Shown here in pieces: positions 1 to 12,200 of a stretch of 62,247 nt of DNA. Every line of letters begins with the position of its first letter. The first letter of the stretch is position 1. Source of the stretch: Hirudo medicinalis (lineage: Eukaryota; Annelida; Clitellata; Hirudinida; Hirudinidae); contig MPNW01000215.1 in assembly GCA_011800805.1 (NCBI GenBank), positions 3,590 to 65,836 of the forward strand, given 5' to 3'. A program made the position numbers and the translations under genes. Under the pieces are notes generated by a model that saw only the letters and a program-made list of their open reading frames with translations, did not search any database and was not told the DNA's origin.

Positions 1-140
1 ATTGATAATTGAACACCACCTGACATTCATTGATAATTGAACACCACCTGACATTCATTGATAATTGAACACCACCTGACATTCATTGATAATTGAACAC
101 CACCTGACATTCATTGATAATTGAACATCACCTGACATTC
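1..140. repeat. 28-bp tandem satellite at window edge
   Basis: Five head-to-tail copies of a 28-bp unit start at 1, 29, 57, 85 and 113. The first four are identical; the fifth has a C-to-T change. A sixth copy decays after 141. The array touches the window edge, so its true length is unknown. Confidence 0.95.
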
Positions 141-385
141 ATTGAAATGTATAATAATAATTCATAATTGAACACCGAGAAGGAACTGCTGATGCTTATT
201 TGCTGCTGATGCTTATTTCTGATTTGTCACCATCCGTGTTTGCATGCCACGATTATGTACTGTGAACAAGATTTTATTCTAATATCTATTATTTATTATT
301 ATTATAAATTATTATTATAAATTATTAATATTGTTATTATTATTATTACTTATTATTTATTTATTATTATTATAAATTATTAATA

Positions 386-3300
386 TTGTTATTATTATTA
401 TTATTAAAATCTTCTAATGGCTTCATTAATTCAAGTCATTGTTGCAATCCAGTTCAAGTGAAACACTCCAGCAACGTATTTGCTGAAGACAGACTTGTCC
501 CAAAAGAAGACTTCAGCGCCACCTACTCAACATCGTTGGGCGTTTTTATACCCAGCACCTCACCCAGATCATCGGCCACCCCCCCAAAGAGGTGTAACTC
601 TCCTCAATCGGACCCGACGGAATGCACCCCTAAAAAGCGAACACCTCCCTCTACCTGGATTAAGAGGTCAGGTGTGGAGTTAAGGGTGGCTCTGGAAAAC
701 CTCACCTTGGGTTCCGGTCACTATGGAGACGTGGATCACTTGGAGAGAAATGAAAACATTTTCATGCTCAAAAATCCCGGACCAACTGATGACGTCATTG
801 GATTTCGTAACAATTCCGAAAACTACTGCAGGTTGTTAATGCTGATGATGATGTCAGTTGGTGATGATGATGATGATGATGTTTGATTGTTGTCAGCGTT
901 ACTATTAGCAACGGCAGGGGACAAAAAATACCAAAGATGCACTAATGCTTTGCATTCTCAGAATTTCACGGATAACTGATTGTTTGGCAGAACGAAACAA
1001 CGAGAAATTCCTTAAAATTTCAGAACTTCAATCCTTCATTCGTCTTAAAATACGTCGGAATCAACAATGGAGATGTGTTTTTATGTTTTGATGTGATTTA
1101 ATGTGTTTTTATGTTTTGATGTGATTTAATGTGTTTTTATGTTTTGATGTGATTTAATGTGTTTTGATGTTTTGATGTGATTTAATGTGTTTTGATGTTT
1201 TGATGTGATTTAATGTGTTTTGATGTGTTTCGATGAGTTCTGCTAAAATGAAAGTTAGCGCATGGAAATATTTAAATATATAAAATATATTTTAATTGTA
1301 TATTTTATATTTTTTTATATTTTATAATATATATATTTCCACAAATTCTTGGAAACCTTGAACGTTTACCAATTTTAAGTATTTTTAAGCCTTTCATGAT
1401 GATTGTGACCGAGTGGAATGACATTGGTAAATGCACAGGCAAATGTGTGTGGCTCTCAATTAAAGTGAGCAAGTAAGCAGAATGTGATACGGGATGCTTC
1501 CTTGCTTCTCTGATCCTCCAAAACTAATGCCTACTTTTGAGAGTAACCGTTTGCCTTTGAAGTCCAAATTTTAAAAATATTGATATTTCTAATAATTAAC
1601 AACTCAGTCAAGTGATATTTTAAACAATTTCATCTCATCATTTAAATTGTATGGTAATTATATGTTGACTGTTGATTGTATTATTATACAAAATGATACA
1701 AATTATATTACGTAATAAATGGTTCAACAACTCCGCTTCATTATTCTTCCGCTTCTTTAAAAAGTTGAACCGATATTTCTAATTGCTGAACGCAATGAAC
1801 TCGATGTATTGAGTCATTTTTCCGATAAATCGATTGGTCGGTCTGTCGGTTGTTTGATTGGTTGAATGAATGAATGATTGATTGATTGATTTATTTATTT
1901 ATTTATTTATCGGGTGATTGATTGATTGATTTATTGATTGGTAAATTAATCGATTGATTCCATATTGAGTTTTGTAGAAACTATACATATAACTATAATA
2001 TAAATTATCTTTTATTTTCAATCTCATCGATGGAATATTGAAAGTCCTTTAAGTTTGTCAATCATTTTGTAGTTTGTATTTTCATGGCGACATTTTACAC
2101 TCAATAACTTTCCAGCTTATTAAGATTCATGACTCTCCTTTGCTACAAAGGTTGGAAAAGAATGATTGCGAGAATGTGACAGATCCATCAAAGCGGAATA
2201 AATTAAAATAAAATAAAATAAAAGAAATGAAAATAAAAATATCCTTCAAGGATTTCTAAGTGAAATACAGCAGAATTACAGCATTTCCAGTATTTTTTAA
2301 TGACTTTTATTACAAAGCGAATTTCGTTTCAACGAGAAATAAGGGGTTCATTCAACCGAAAACATGAACGAAAATTTTCATTTGGATGGACAGATGAATG
2401 GTCTGATGAACAATTAGATGCATCTTTTTCGCACGTCAAAATGCTCTATAGGTTTTCGAGTTGCAAATTTATTTACATTTGAGAAAATTCCTTGGAAGTG
2501 ATCACGCTTGAATCTTTTCGAATAATCGGCATTAAATTCAGAGGAACAATTACCCCATACAGGTTGCCTTCTTCCATCTCAGAATCTGTCGACTGAAGGA
2601 GGACCAAAATGCCTCGGGCTTTATTTAGCGCTCATTTAAGTGTACGAATCCATTTTCCAAGTTGACCGACGCAAGCTCCATGATTTGATGTCCTCCGCTT
2701 ACATTCCCTGATGCCAGTGGAATGCTTTTCCATTAACGAGGAAAATATTGAAACTCACGCATAAACAACACCCAATAATTTTTCCCTCCTGCTTTAAAAC
2801 ACGAAAATATTTCAAATATTTGAAAATTCTTCCTTAAAGCCATGGCATCTTTTCAGGTTTCCAGTGCCTGATTATTACACCCTCACTTTGGAAATTTCCC
2901 GGGATCGAACCACGGAAGCATCAGAGGAGTTGTGCACGCGTGACCTGAGGACGAGTAACAGATGCACCAAGCGAACCCTCACCGGTTCAAAGTTCATTCT
3001 CAGGACCCTCAACAAACCCTGCACCAAACTGGTTTGTTTCATTCAAGGCTCCTCAATCATCACCCCAATATTAAAATTTGGCAGAGTACAACAACGAAAG
3101 AAACGCATTACTTAACGCAGGACAGTTTTCCGAATTACTTGGATAAGGCAGAGAACAGTTTGGCTTGCATGTCAAGCAGCAATCTCTTGACCGAGCTGTT
3201 CAACATAACTCCCCCCTCCGCCACTCCCCCCTGGTGGGACGTGGTTCATCCAATTACCTTCCCCTCGCAATACTGCCAAACGTCGAGGACAGCATGTGAA

Positions 3301-6300
3301 CAGTGTCAGCTTATTAATCCTTGTCTTTCAGACAACGGTTCGTTCGTTATCTTTCCGTGTCGATGTGTGCTCATGTTTGTGCTCATGTTTGTTTGTGCTC
3401 ATGTTTGTTTGTGGTCATGTTTGTGCCTGCAGCAAAGAATTCGGTTCAATTCAGTTACATTAAAAGTTCATTATTTCATTCGTTGATTCATTTTTAAATT
3501 AAAGAACATCGTTTCCAGGGAACGTTGGGGGGCTGCCCTGTTGTCAGATCGATTGTTTGGCCAGTCTTGATTGCAGGTTGGCCCATTCATCCCAGTGCAA
3601 AAAAGTTCCCGTTGAGTGCGCCATGGGTGGGTTTTGTTTACTTTTACTTGAGATGGATTCCTTGTAGGAGCTATTCTTTGAAATCCATGAAAATTTTTCT
3701 TTTTTGCATCTAATAAGATTTAATTCGCGAGATAAAGTTTTAAAAATGAATTTTAATTAATAAATGTAAAGTTTAATTGTTGATAATTGATTCTTTTTCA
3801 CCTGAGAAATTTGATTTCAAGTTAAAACAATGTTTTGAATTCAAGGCAACACCTTCCGTTACACTCTGCTTCCCATTTTCTTAAGAAGTCCGACCCACTA
3901 CAGGTGTCACGTCAAAAGAAAAAACGTCACAAATCTGGCTCAGGTGCAATGTCTTCAATGAATTATTCAAAAAATATGATTGACTTAGTTTAGAGACATC
4001 ACTAAAGAGTTTTTTTATTTATTATTGTGGTAATAATAATTCTTATTGTAATAAACAATTATTTGTTAATAATTTAGTCTGCAATGAATAATTAATTCAT
4101 GAATAATAAATGAGCATCAATTATTCATCAACTGATCACAGATTTCCGTCTCGGTCTTCATTGTCGGCATCAACTTGCAACTGGGTTCCTTCCGTCTGCA
4201 ACTTTCGCGTCTCGAATCCACTTCTTTGATGAGAATGAAAATTCTCAACGAAATCCGCCCTCAACCGGAAGAATTGCTCGTTATTGCCGAAAAAGCAGAC
4301 GCCAAAAGTGCTGCGTGGAGTTACCTCCTGCAGCCCGTAAGTGGCGATTCTATCCACTCGGCAATCCATCACTCCAACAACAGCAACATCCTCGTCATGT
4401 CTTCTCCATCCATTCCAGAGAAGGCACCTGGTCATTCCTACTCCAACAATGTGCACGTCATTTTCACAGAGTTCAGTCGACCGTTCGCATACACCACTTC
4501 ATCGTGGCTGGAGAATGGTCAGTGCGAGAAGGACATGAACCTCTTCAAAATGTACTCCACTTCGGCCAACCATAAAACTTTTCTGAAGCCTGCCAAGTCC
4601 CACCTCAGGAAGGCCGATGCTTCGTTTGTCTACCACTTTCAATTCATTCCAGATGGTCCACTCCTACAAATCATTCTACCAGGTTTTGTGGCGAATTTAT
4701 CGATGGCGATGCAGGAGATAATTGGTGGCTGATGTTGCTGCTGCTTCTGATGGTGATGATGACTATGACGATGACCATGGTGGTGGTGCTTTGATTGCTA
4801 GAATTGCGATAATGTGATCGTGGTGATAATGAAAATGGTTGTGGCAATGATGAGGGTGGTGGTGATGGTGGTGGTGGTGGTGGTGGTGGTGGTGGTGTGT
4901 AGCTATAAATATGGTGATTCAAAATACAGTGTTTTTGTATCAATGAAGCTTCAACCACTCTGTTTGACTGGTGGAAGCTGCGCAGTGGTGCGGAACATCT
5001 TAGCGCAGATTCTCTTGTTCTTCATCTGTCGAAACCATCCAAGTATTCCTGGATTATTTCAATTTCAGGTAAATAAAAAACATCGTATTTTCAGTACTTT
5101 CTTGACCTGTTCACCTTTTATTCATAATTCATTTATTCCCATTTTTAAATTTATAAATCCACGTCCAATACGAAGATGCTAGTTTTCAGAAACAAAGCAA
5201 GATTTTTAAATTGTCATTTTTGTTAAAATTGTCACCGTTTCCGAGGAAGCGAAGGACATTAATCGTTCGTTTGACCCTGAAGTCTGGTGTTGGAGCATAA
5301 ATTTTATTGTTCTTCTGTCAATGGAGGATAAAAGGTGCTCTCACAGCAAGCAATGTCACTTGATTTACTTCCTCGTCGCATTGAAGGAGTCCGAATAATT
5401 CAGAGGGGCTTCGTTGAAAAGTTTTAATTGTTTCATTAAATCGTACTCCAGTCTATAATTAATCATCTGAACTAGAAAACTTCAAGAAGAAGAAGATGAT
5501 GATGAATTTGAGGGAAGAGTTAATCACTCATTTCAAGCCCGATGAAACCTAATTCATAAAATTCATCTACTTTCATGTTTATTTTCCACTCCTGCACTGC
5601 AGGTCAGATGAGCAATTGTCCGAGCTACTTGGAGGTGAAGCTGCTCTTCGACCGCAAAGAGACGATGATCAGGGACCTCATCATTGCTTGTCCACTCAAC
5701 TTCCACGTGTCCATCAACTTCACCGATGTGAACATTCCAGCCTCCAAGTACCTGGAGGTTCAACTTTTCGATGGCAGGAACCACTACCGCGCCATCTTGT
5801 TTGCCATCGAACAAATCACCTTTCTAGATTCTGATTACCAGGACATGAAATCAAGTATGCCACGCAGTTCAACTGGAGTTTATTACGAGGGTCTGCTACT
5901 CTACGGAGGATGTCTCTTGGCAGCCACATTTTTAATTTTGTTCGCCTGTCTCAGCCATTCCCGCAGAAAGCACAAGGTCTTAGAACTCTTGACACCGACC
6001 TTTCGAGCTGCCCTTAGCATCGACAAACGTGCTCAGAGTTACGAAAAGTTCATCCTCAAGAAGAAACCAGACGACACGAGAGAAACGAAACTCCTCTTAT
6101 TCGTCTTGTTCTGCTCATTTCTCTTCGTCAGAATTTTCATCATCCTCAGTCTGACCTACTCATTCGGATATTTTACTTTCTGTTTTTACTCGCAGACTGA
6201 TCTCACGAATGTCAGAAAGAATGTCAGCGCTTTGTACGAGCACATCACCGATTACCATGAATCGATTCCCTCGACGAATCATTTGATCTCTATGGATGAA

Positions 6301-8767
6301 GACCTTCATCTGATCGAAGAGTACTCTGAACTTCAATCACGATCTTTGACTCAGTCACTCGAGAACATTCAGTCAAACCTCGATTCTTTCCGAAGAAGCA
6401 GTTCCCAAGCGATGTTCGATCATCTTTATCAAGTCGAAATGAAGCGTGAAAAGAGACAAATCGAATACAAAGAATCAGTTGGCGCCTTCTTAAAGCGCTA
6501 TCAAAGGGCTTATCACGACGCAACTTTTATCAACTTTGACGATCACAACATTTACGCTGAAAATCTCAGTAAAAATCCCTGGTTCTATTGGTCTTGGCAC
6601 TTGTTTATCTCACGCGTGCGCAGTGGTTCATTCAGAGATTTCCTCTTTTATCTGGAGGCCCATGAAACTGAAGATGTTTCCATGCAGGATTCTTCTTTCT
6701 GGAACAGGTAGATTGATTACCTAATTAATCATTCATTGTTCATATTTAATTGTTACAACGTTTAATATTGTTATGTAATTATTAATTATTCTATTGGTTT
6801 CTAAGTGTAGATGAATAAATAAGCAACAGCAACAAAATGAATTTTAATCGTTGCAGAATGAATGTCTTCGTCGGACAACTTAACAACTCTCGCTTGTTTC
6901 CAAAAAAATTGTCATCGTGTCATGCCGCATCCAACATTCACAACTCATTCAACATTTATAAGTATTTTGTGAACCATGTCTTAGTTCATGATCCCGATGA
7001 AAAACATAGTGAGATAGTGAGAAACCATCCAATGAAAGATGGGGTACCGGAAGATGTTGACCTATCAAAGACTTTCGAGCTGAGAATATTTTACATACTT
7101 TTCCCAATCTTCGACGTGCTCCTCGTCAGTTACGGGTTGGTGAAAGTGCTCATCACCCTTTCCAAAGCCCTGACATTTCAAAGCAAATTCGTTCTCTGCC
7201 TGGCGACCACAGTCTTTTCAAACGACTCTCTCACCTTTCGAGACGCGGATTACTACAACAACATCGTCTCACGACAATTCACACACTACAGGTGCAGCAT
7301 CTGCATGAAGCCGTTGACGAGCGAACTGAGTCAGATGCCGCTCATAGCCAATGCCTTTCTCTCCAGCAGAAGCAAATGCACTTTCATGGTCGTTTCAGAA
7401 TCTCACGTCTTACCCAATATCATCATACTAGCACTCACTTTCACAATCCTCTTCTTCCTTCCTCTTTGGATCAACAACTTCCTCAAACTCGAACTATTTC
7501 CAGTGAGTCTCGGATCCAATTACTTTGAGGTCCTTTCCGAATACCAGACCGAAGAGAACAACCTGACAATCAACGCTGCTCAGAAAGAAAGTGAAAGTTG
7601 GAAGGGGAGTTCTTTTCAGGAATTTGTGGAATTCCAAGTCTTACAAGAGTTTTCATCAAGCCTCGGTATTCATTTATAATTTACTACTTTTACTTAACTT
7701 TTACTTTGACTGATTTATATGACACTATTCATAATTTAATGACTAATGCTATTCATGTTTCAAAAGAAAACGAAAAAGAAAACTTGATCACGAATACGAC
7801 ACAATTCGATTGTAATAAATTGATAATTGTACTAATCGATTGTAATAAATGAAGATCCGTACATGAGCACACCGCTTTGTTATCTACTGTTAACTACAAT
7901 GTCAATGCGACTTAAAGAGGAAATAATATGAGTTTATTTTTTAAGCCAAAGAACCGAGAAATCAAAACAATACTTTTTACAGTCGTGTCATGCCTGCTCG
8001 TGAAATTCGCCTTGGTCAGTAAATATTTTTCTAACTCATTCATTATTGAGTATAAATCAAATGTTTCTAAAAATCCGTTACGAATTTCTGTTAATAAATA
8101 ATTTCCTTGTTAATGCGGTGATGACTCACGGAAGCATACATTTCCTCCTCAAGTCCAATCAATCACAAATACGTCAGAGCACTTTTATTGCGTTCCTTAA
8201 TGGTGAATAAATGCAAATATAATTTTTCATTCGTAATATCAGCATTTGTCGCTTTTAGCATATTTTTTCTACTATTTTCTTAATACATTAATCCGACACA
8301 AATTTCAATCTTATTAATCTATCCATGCAGATGGAGAGAACCTGGAAAGACTGGAGATCGCAACGATGGAAAGAGTGAGGGATGTTGTGTCGGGTTTCGA
8401 ATCGCTATCTGAAAAGTGTCTCTACTTTGCTAGTCTCGCCATAATTTTCGTGGCCGCCATCCAGATCTGCGACGGTGCAACACTGAGATGGCAGCACGAA
8501 TTCACCAGCGAGCGGTGTCTGCCCCCCAACAAGGCAGCCCAAAAAAACCTCACAGCTTCAAACCAGGCCTCGTCATCATCCATTTTCGATAACTTCTTCT
8601 CCAGACAGAAGAGCTCATCGTCTCAAGGTCTCGTGCCGGTGGCTTACCCACCCTCGTCCTCGGGCAAAATGGATGCCGCTAAAAGTGTGTCCAAAACCTC
8701 CACGAAAAACCAGCAACAAAACCAGTTATTAGAACTGAACCCATCATTCATAGAGACCATAGTATGA
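386..8767 (+). CDS. Unrecognised multi-pass membrane protein, 5' incomplete
   Basis: I do not recognise this family. The exons I join are: an exon ending at 831 (its start, near 386-455, is unresolved), 2857-3031, 3121 to about 3366, 3519-3626, 4142-4682, 4949-5068, 5603-6707, 6857-7665 and 8331-8767. All joins from 831 onward keep frame with GT-AG borders; the donors near 3366 and 3626 are the weakest. The N-terminal half is an ectodomain with clustered cysteines (3160-3365) and several N-x-S/T sites. Hydrophobic segments follow: GLLLYGGCLLAATFLILFAC (5.9 kb), LLLFVLFCSFLFVRIFIILS (6.1 kb), FYILFPIFDVLLVSYGLVKV (7.1 kb), VLPNIIILALTFTILFFLPL (7.4 kb) and YFASLAIIFVAAIQIC (8.45 kb). A charged, possibly coiled-coil stretch lies between the second and third segments (6.2-6.6 kb). 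The tail is Ser/Gln-rich and hydrophilic. Five membrane passes recall prominin-type layout, but I see no prominin signature. It converges on GBF1. Confidence 0.6.
832..2856 (+). repeat. Intron with 27-bp minisatellite (1073-1232)
   Basis: This 2-kb intron of the multi-pass gene carries about six copies of a 27-bp T/G-rich unit at 1073-1232, built on ATGTTTTGATGTGATTTA. It also holds AT-rich stretches near 1270-1335 and TGAT/TTAT short repeats near 1870-1940. A short ORF at 2300-2482 has no recognisable content. Nothing else here looks coding. Confidence 0.75.
4855..4898. repeat. (GTG)n microsatellite in an intron
   Basis: A nearly pure GTG run lies in the intron between exons 4142-4682 and 4949-5068. 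It creates a spurious proline-rich ORF on the opposite strand, which should not be annotated. Confidence 0.9.
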
Positions 8768-9223
8768 TGACTTCAGTGAAATGTGAAACGTCATATCTAC
8801 TCGTCGGTTTCGGTTATTTATTATCGAAAATGAATAACTTATAATTAAAAATTCATAACATTTAAATGCCAAGTTAATCTTGATTTTAGAATAATTAATG
8901 TGGATTTAAACAAAATTAACCAATCAGCTGATATGAGGAAGTCACAACTTTCAAGGTACCGACCGGATTCACACGTTTATTTCACATCGTTTACAATTAC
9001 TAGCCACTCGAATCAGCAGCAACCAGGAAAAAGATTAGCATAAATAAATTTCTGCCACTTTTGATTCATAAGAAACATGCGACAAATTATGTACACTGAG
9101 ATGAGACAATTAAAATTAACATCCTTTATAACGATGAATGGCATCCATCGCAAAAGTGAAAAGATTCATCAAATTCCCTCTTGCCCTCTTGGAGTTCAAA
9201 GAAAACACTGAAAACTCATGATT

Positions 9224-12200
9224 TCATTGGCCAGCAGAATCCACCTTCACCTGCAGCAAGAACAATTCTCAATTATTCAAATGAGTAAATTATGCAATAT
9301 GAATTCACATGTTTGATTCGATCCTGCTGCAATATTAAGAATGGAAATTAACAAAAGAATACCTTAGCGGGCATAAAGGGAATGGCTGTGCTCTGAAGAA
9401 CATCCTGGTTGAAAATGAGAGGAATTGCTGACGTGTGAAGGTCGGCAACAGAAGGGAGAGGAGGATGCAGCACGTACTGAGACGGCAGACCTAAGGGAGG
9501 CACCGATGCCACCAAACTCTCTGGAAGGGTTTTTGGACCTAAAACACAATCATCCAGGAATAAGGTTAGAAATCATCACCATGATTTTGATTCTAAAGGT
9601 CTACCTTGAGTAGTGGGAGTGACACTGGTTACAGCATCATCGTGTGGTGTCGTCGGTTGCCGGTGAGACTCGGAAACGGGCGAAGAATCCCTCGAAACTC
9701 TGGACTCTGAGGTATTTCGAATGAAATATCTCAATTCCAAATCCATTCGAACAGCTTTTTTTATCACAAGATTTTAAATCAGTTTTTACAATAAGCAAGT
9801 AAAACAATGACAAAGTTTGAATTGATTTTGTCATCAATTAAAGAGAAATTCTTTATAATAAGAGAATAAACATGAGTAAGGAAAATGATTGTCCAAAATC
9901 GCATCACCCAATAAAATCACAAACCATTCTCGTGGGTCTTAAACACTTCCTCCCTGAGGCTGGGCAGGAAGGAATCGATCCTGTCCCAGGTGAGCTTCCA
10001 CAGTTGAGATTCATCTTCCGTCTGATGCAGGATGCCAGCCGTGTGCATCACCAGCAACATGTTCTTCAGAGATTCTGGAATGGCCTCCAACTGAAGAATT
10101 AAAATAAAAACCTTAGCTTATTATTAACTTATTACTGGAATAAACATAAACACTTGCTAAAAATATTAAATTCCAAACACTTAACAAAGAAAACAAGAAA
10201 AAATTAACCAGGAGGTCACTATGATCAGCATGCATGTACTGATCCATGAAATCCAAGATGGTGAGCCAAAGAGCCGTGAATGTTGAGAGATTAAGCAGAG
10301 GTGTCAGGTGTTGTAGGAAGACCTACGAGATGGCGACACAATGATGAGATCTGACTCCAAACAATTCATGAGTTTCAAATTCTGGAAAAAAAAAACCACC
10401 TTGCAGAGAAGAGCAGATGCCCTCATCCGAGTCTCTTCGGCCCCATTTTTGTCCTGAGGATCCAAGCCCTCCAACAGGCGACTCAAGAGGGGGAATAAAA
10501 CCTGATCAAACAAATAATAAAACTTATCAAATCCACCAACAACATCACTTAATTATTTTTAATTCATTCTTTAAGAATATCCTTAAAGAATTATCATTTA
10601 AATACATGTTTATCATATTTTATATTTATAGTTTAGAGCAGCAGGAGAGTATGAAAGCAGTGTACCTTGCTGAAACAATCCTCCCATTCGGAGGCCTGGA
10701 GAACTTGGAGGTCGTGAACGAGGAGTGCCCTCTGCAAGTAAGTCAGAGCATGGTTCCTCACCTGCTTCCTGGCATCACAGCACAACCTTGCTATTCCTGA
10801 GCGCACACAAAAATATGAAAATTCCACTGAATGTGCCTCCATTAGGAGCAAATGAAATCTTTTCCATAAAGTTTCAACCAACCTTGCAGTAGAGGACACC
10901 AACACGTGCTCCAGAGAGAAGTTTCAAGATGACTAGAATCCTGCTTATTTCCCTGTTTTTCAACATGTGATGCATTTATTAAAATGCTTGGAGCATGTTT
11001 AGAAGCATTTGCAGCAGTCAAAAGTTATTTTATATAACATCGGGGTGGTAACCTTGCAACCAATGTTATGATCTTAATCAATGTTATGATCGTAATCAAT
11101 GCATGAACTGCATGATTTGCTCGTAATATCAATGACGTATCTAATATTAAATTACGAAAATTACGTCCGAACAAATAATCATTAAACACAATTAATTCGT
11201 TCAAATAATAGCAATGGAAAACCTCGTAGAACTCTTCAACTTTATTTGCCTCGATGGCATCTTTGGCTGCTTCGGTCCACCTCTTCTCCTCTGCCCAACT
11301 GTTGAAGATGGTTGCTGCCCTGGTGTGCATGGTATGCATGAGATCGAGCAGTTGGATGGATGCGGTCTGGTAGGCGTCGGAATCCTGCTCGTCCTCGTCG
11401 GAATGGACGTCACGGTTCGGCGGTGCCACGAGATGGCTGGGAGAAGATCGAGACTTACGCATCTGCAGAGAAGGTTCTTTCTTAAGACTGCTCTTTGCCT
11501 TCTTGTGGTGACCTTTCTTTGGGTGGATGGCCATTTTCGAAGCATCGGACGAGCTTTTATTGTGCACTATAAAATATTAATTCAACGCAATTTTATTGTG
11601 CACTATAAAATATTAATTCAACGCAATGAAACACGTTTTCAAAAAACATGATGAATTTCAACAACGGGAACGAACCTCCCCCGTCGGCACTGGCCTCCAC
11701 GAACACACGAAGGGCTTGCACGCAACTCGCAAAATTAAGCGGAGTCATGTGAGTGGCATCTCGGACCAGGTACGAAAGAATCTCGCAACATTTGGAAAAA
11801 GATTTGAAGTCGTGCTTGCCGAGTTTTGCGTTCAACGCTATGCTGTATTTGTTGGAGCCATCTGTGCCCCTGCTGTTCTTGTCTTTATTCAAGTAGTTCT
11901 GGAAGAATTAAGTTGCAATAAATTTTATGTGATAATTAATTAATAAAGCAATGCCAAGCACAATTCATTGTTAGGCAAAAAAAAGCAGCTAACGGAAAAC
12001 CAGCTCGAGTTGATGCCGTGCTGGGTCCTCGAAGGTGATTTCTTGCTTGTTGAATCAGTGGATGATTTCTGACCATCATAAAGTTCGCTGTCAGAAGTGT
12101 AACCTCGATCATCACCACTCTTTTTCGATGTGTTCAATTCACTGTCTGATTGTGCCTCTGAAGAAAAAAACAATTGGCATATCACATATAACAATCAATA

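Noticed and set aside
1..140. CRISPR-like array
   Set aside because: The 28-bp units abut with no spacers and the genome is eukaryotic; it is a satellite.
2890..2912. tRNA B-box-like GGTTCGATCCCGGG on the minus strand
   Set aside because: It lies in an exon of the multi-pass gene and no acceptor stem or A box is present.
4175..4732. 185-codon ORF as a separate gene
   Set aside because: It is the exon 4142-4682 of the multi-pass protein plus intron read-through; the joins on both sides keep frame.
4671..4958. Minus-strand proline-rich ORF
   Set aside because: It is the reverse reading of the (GTG)n microsatellite in an intron.
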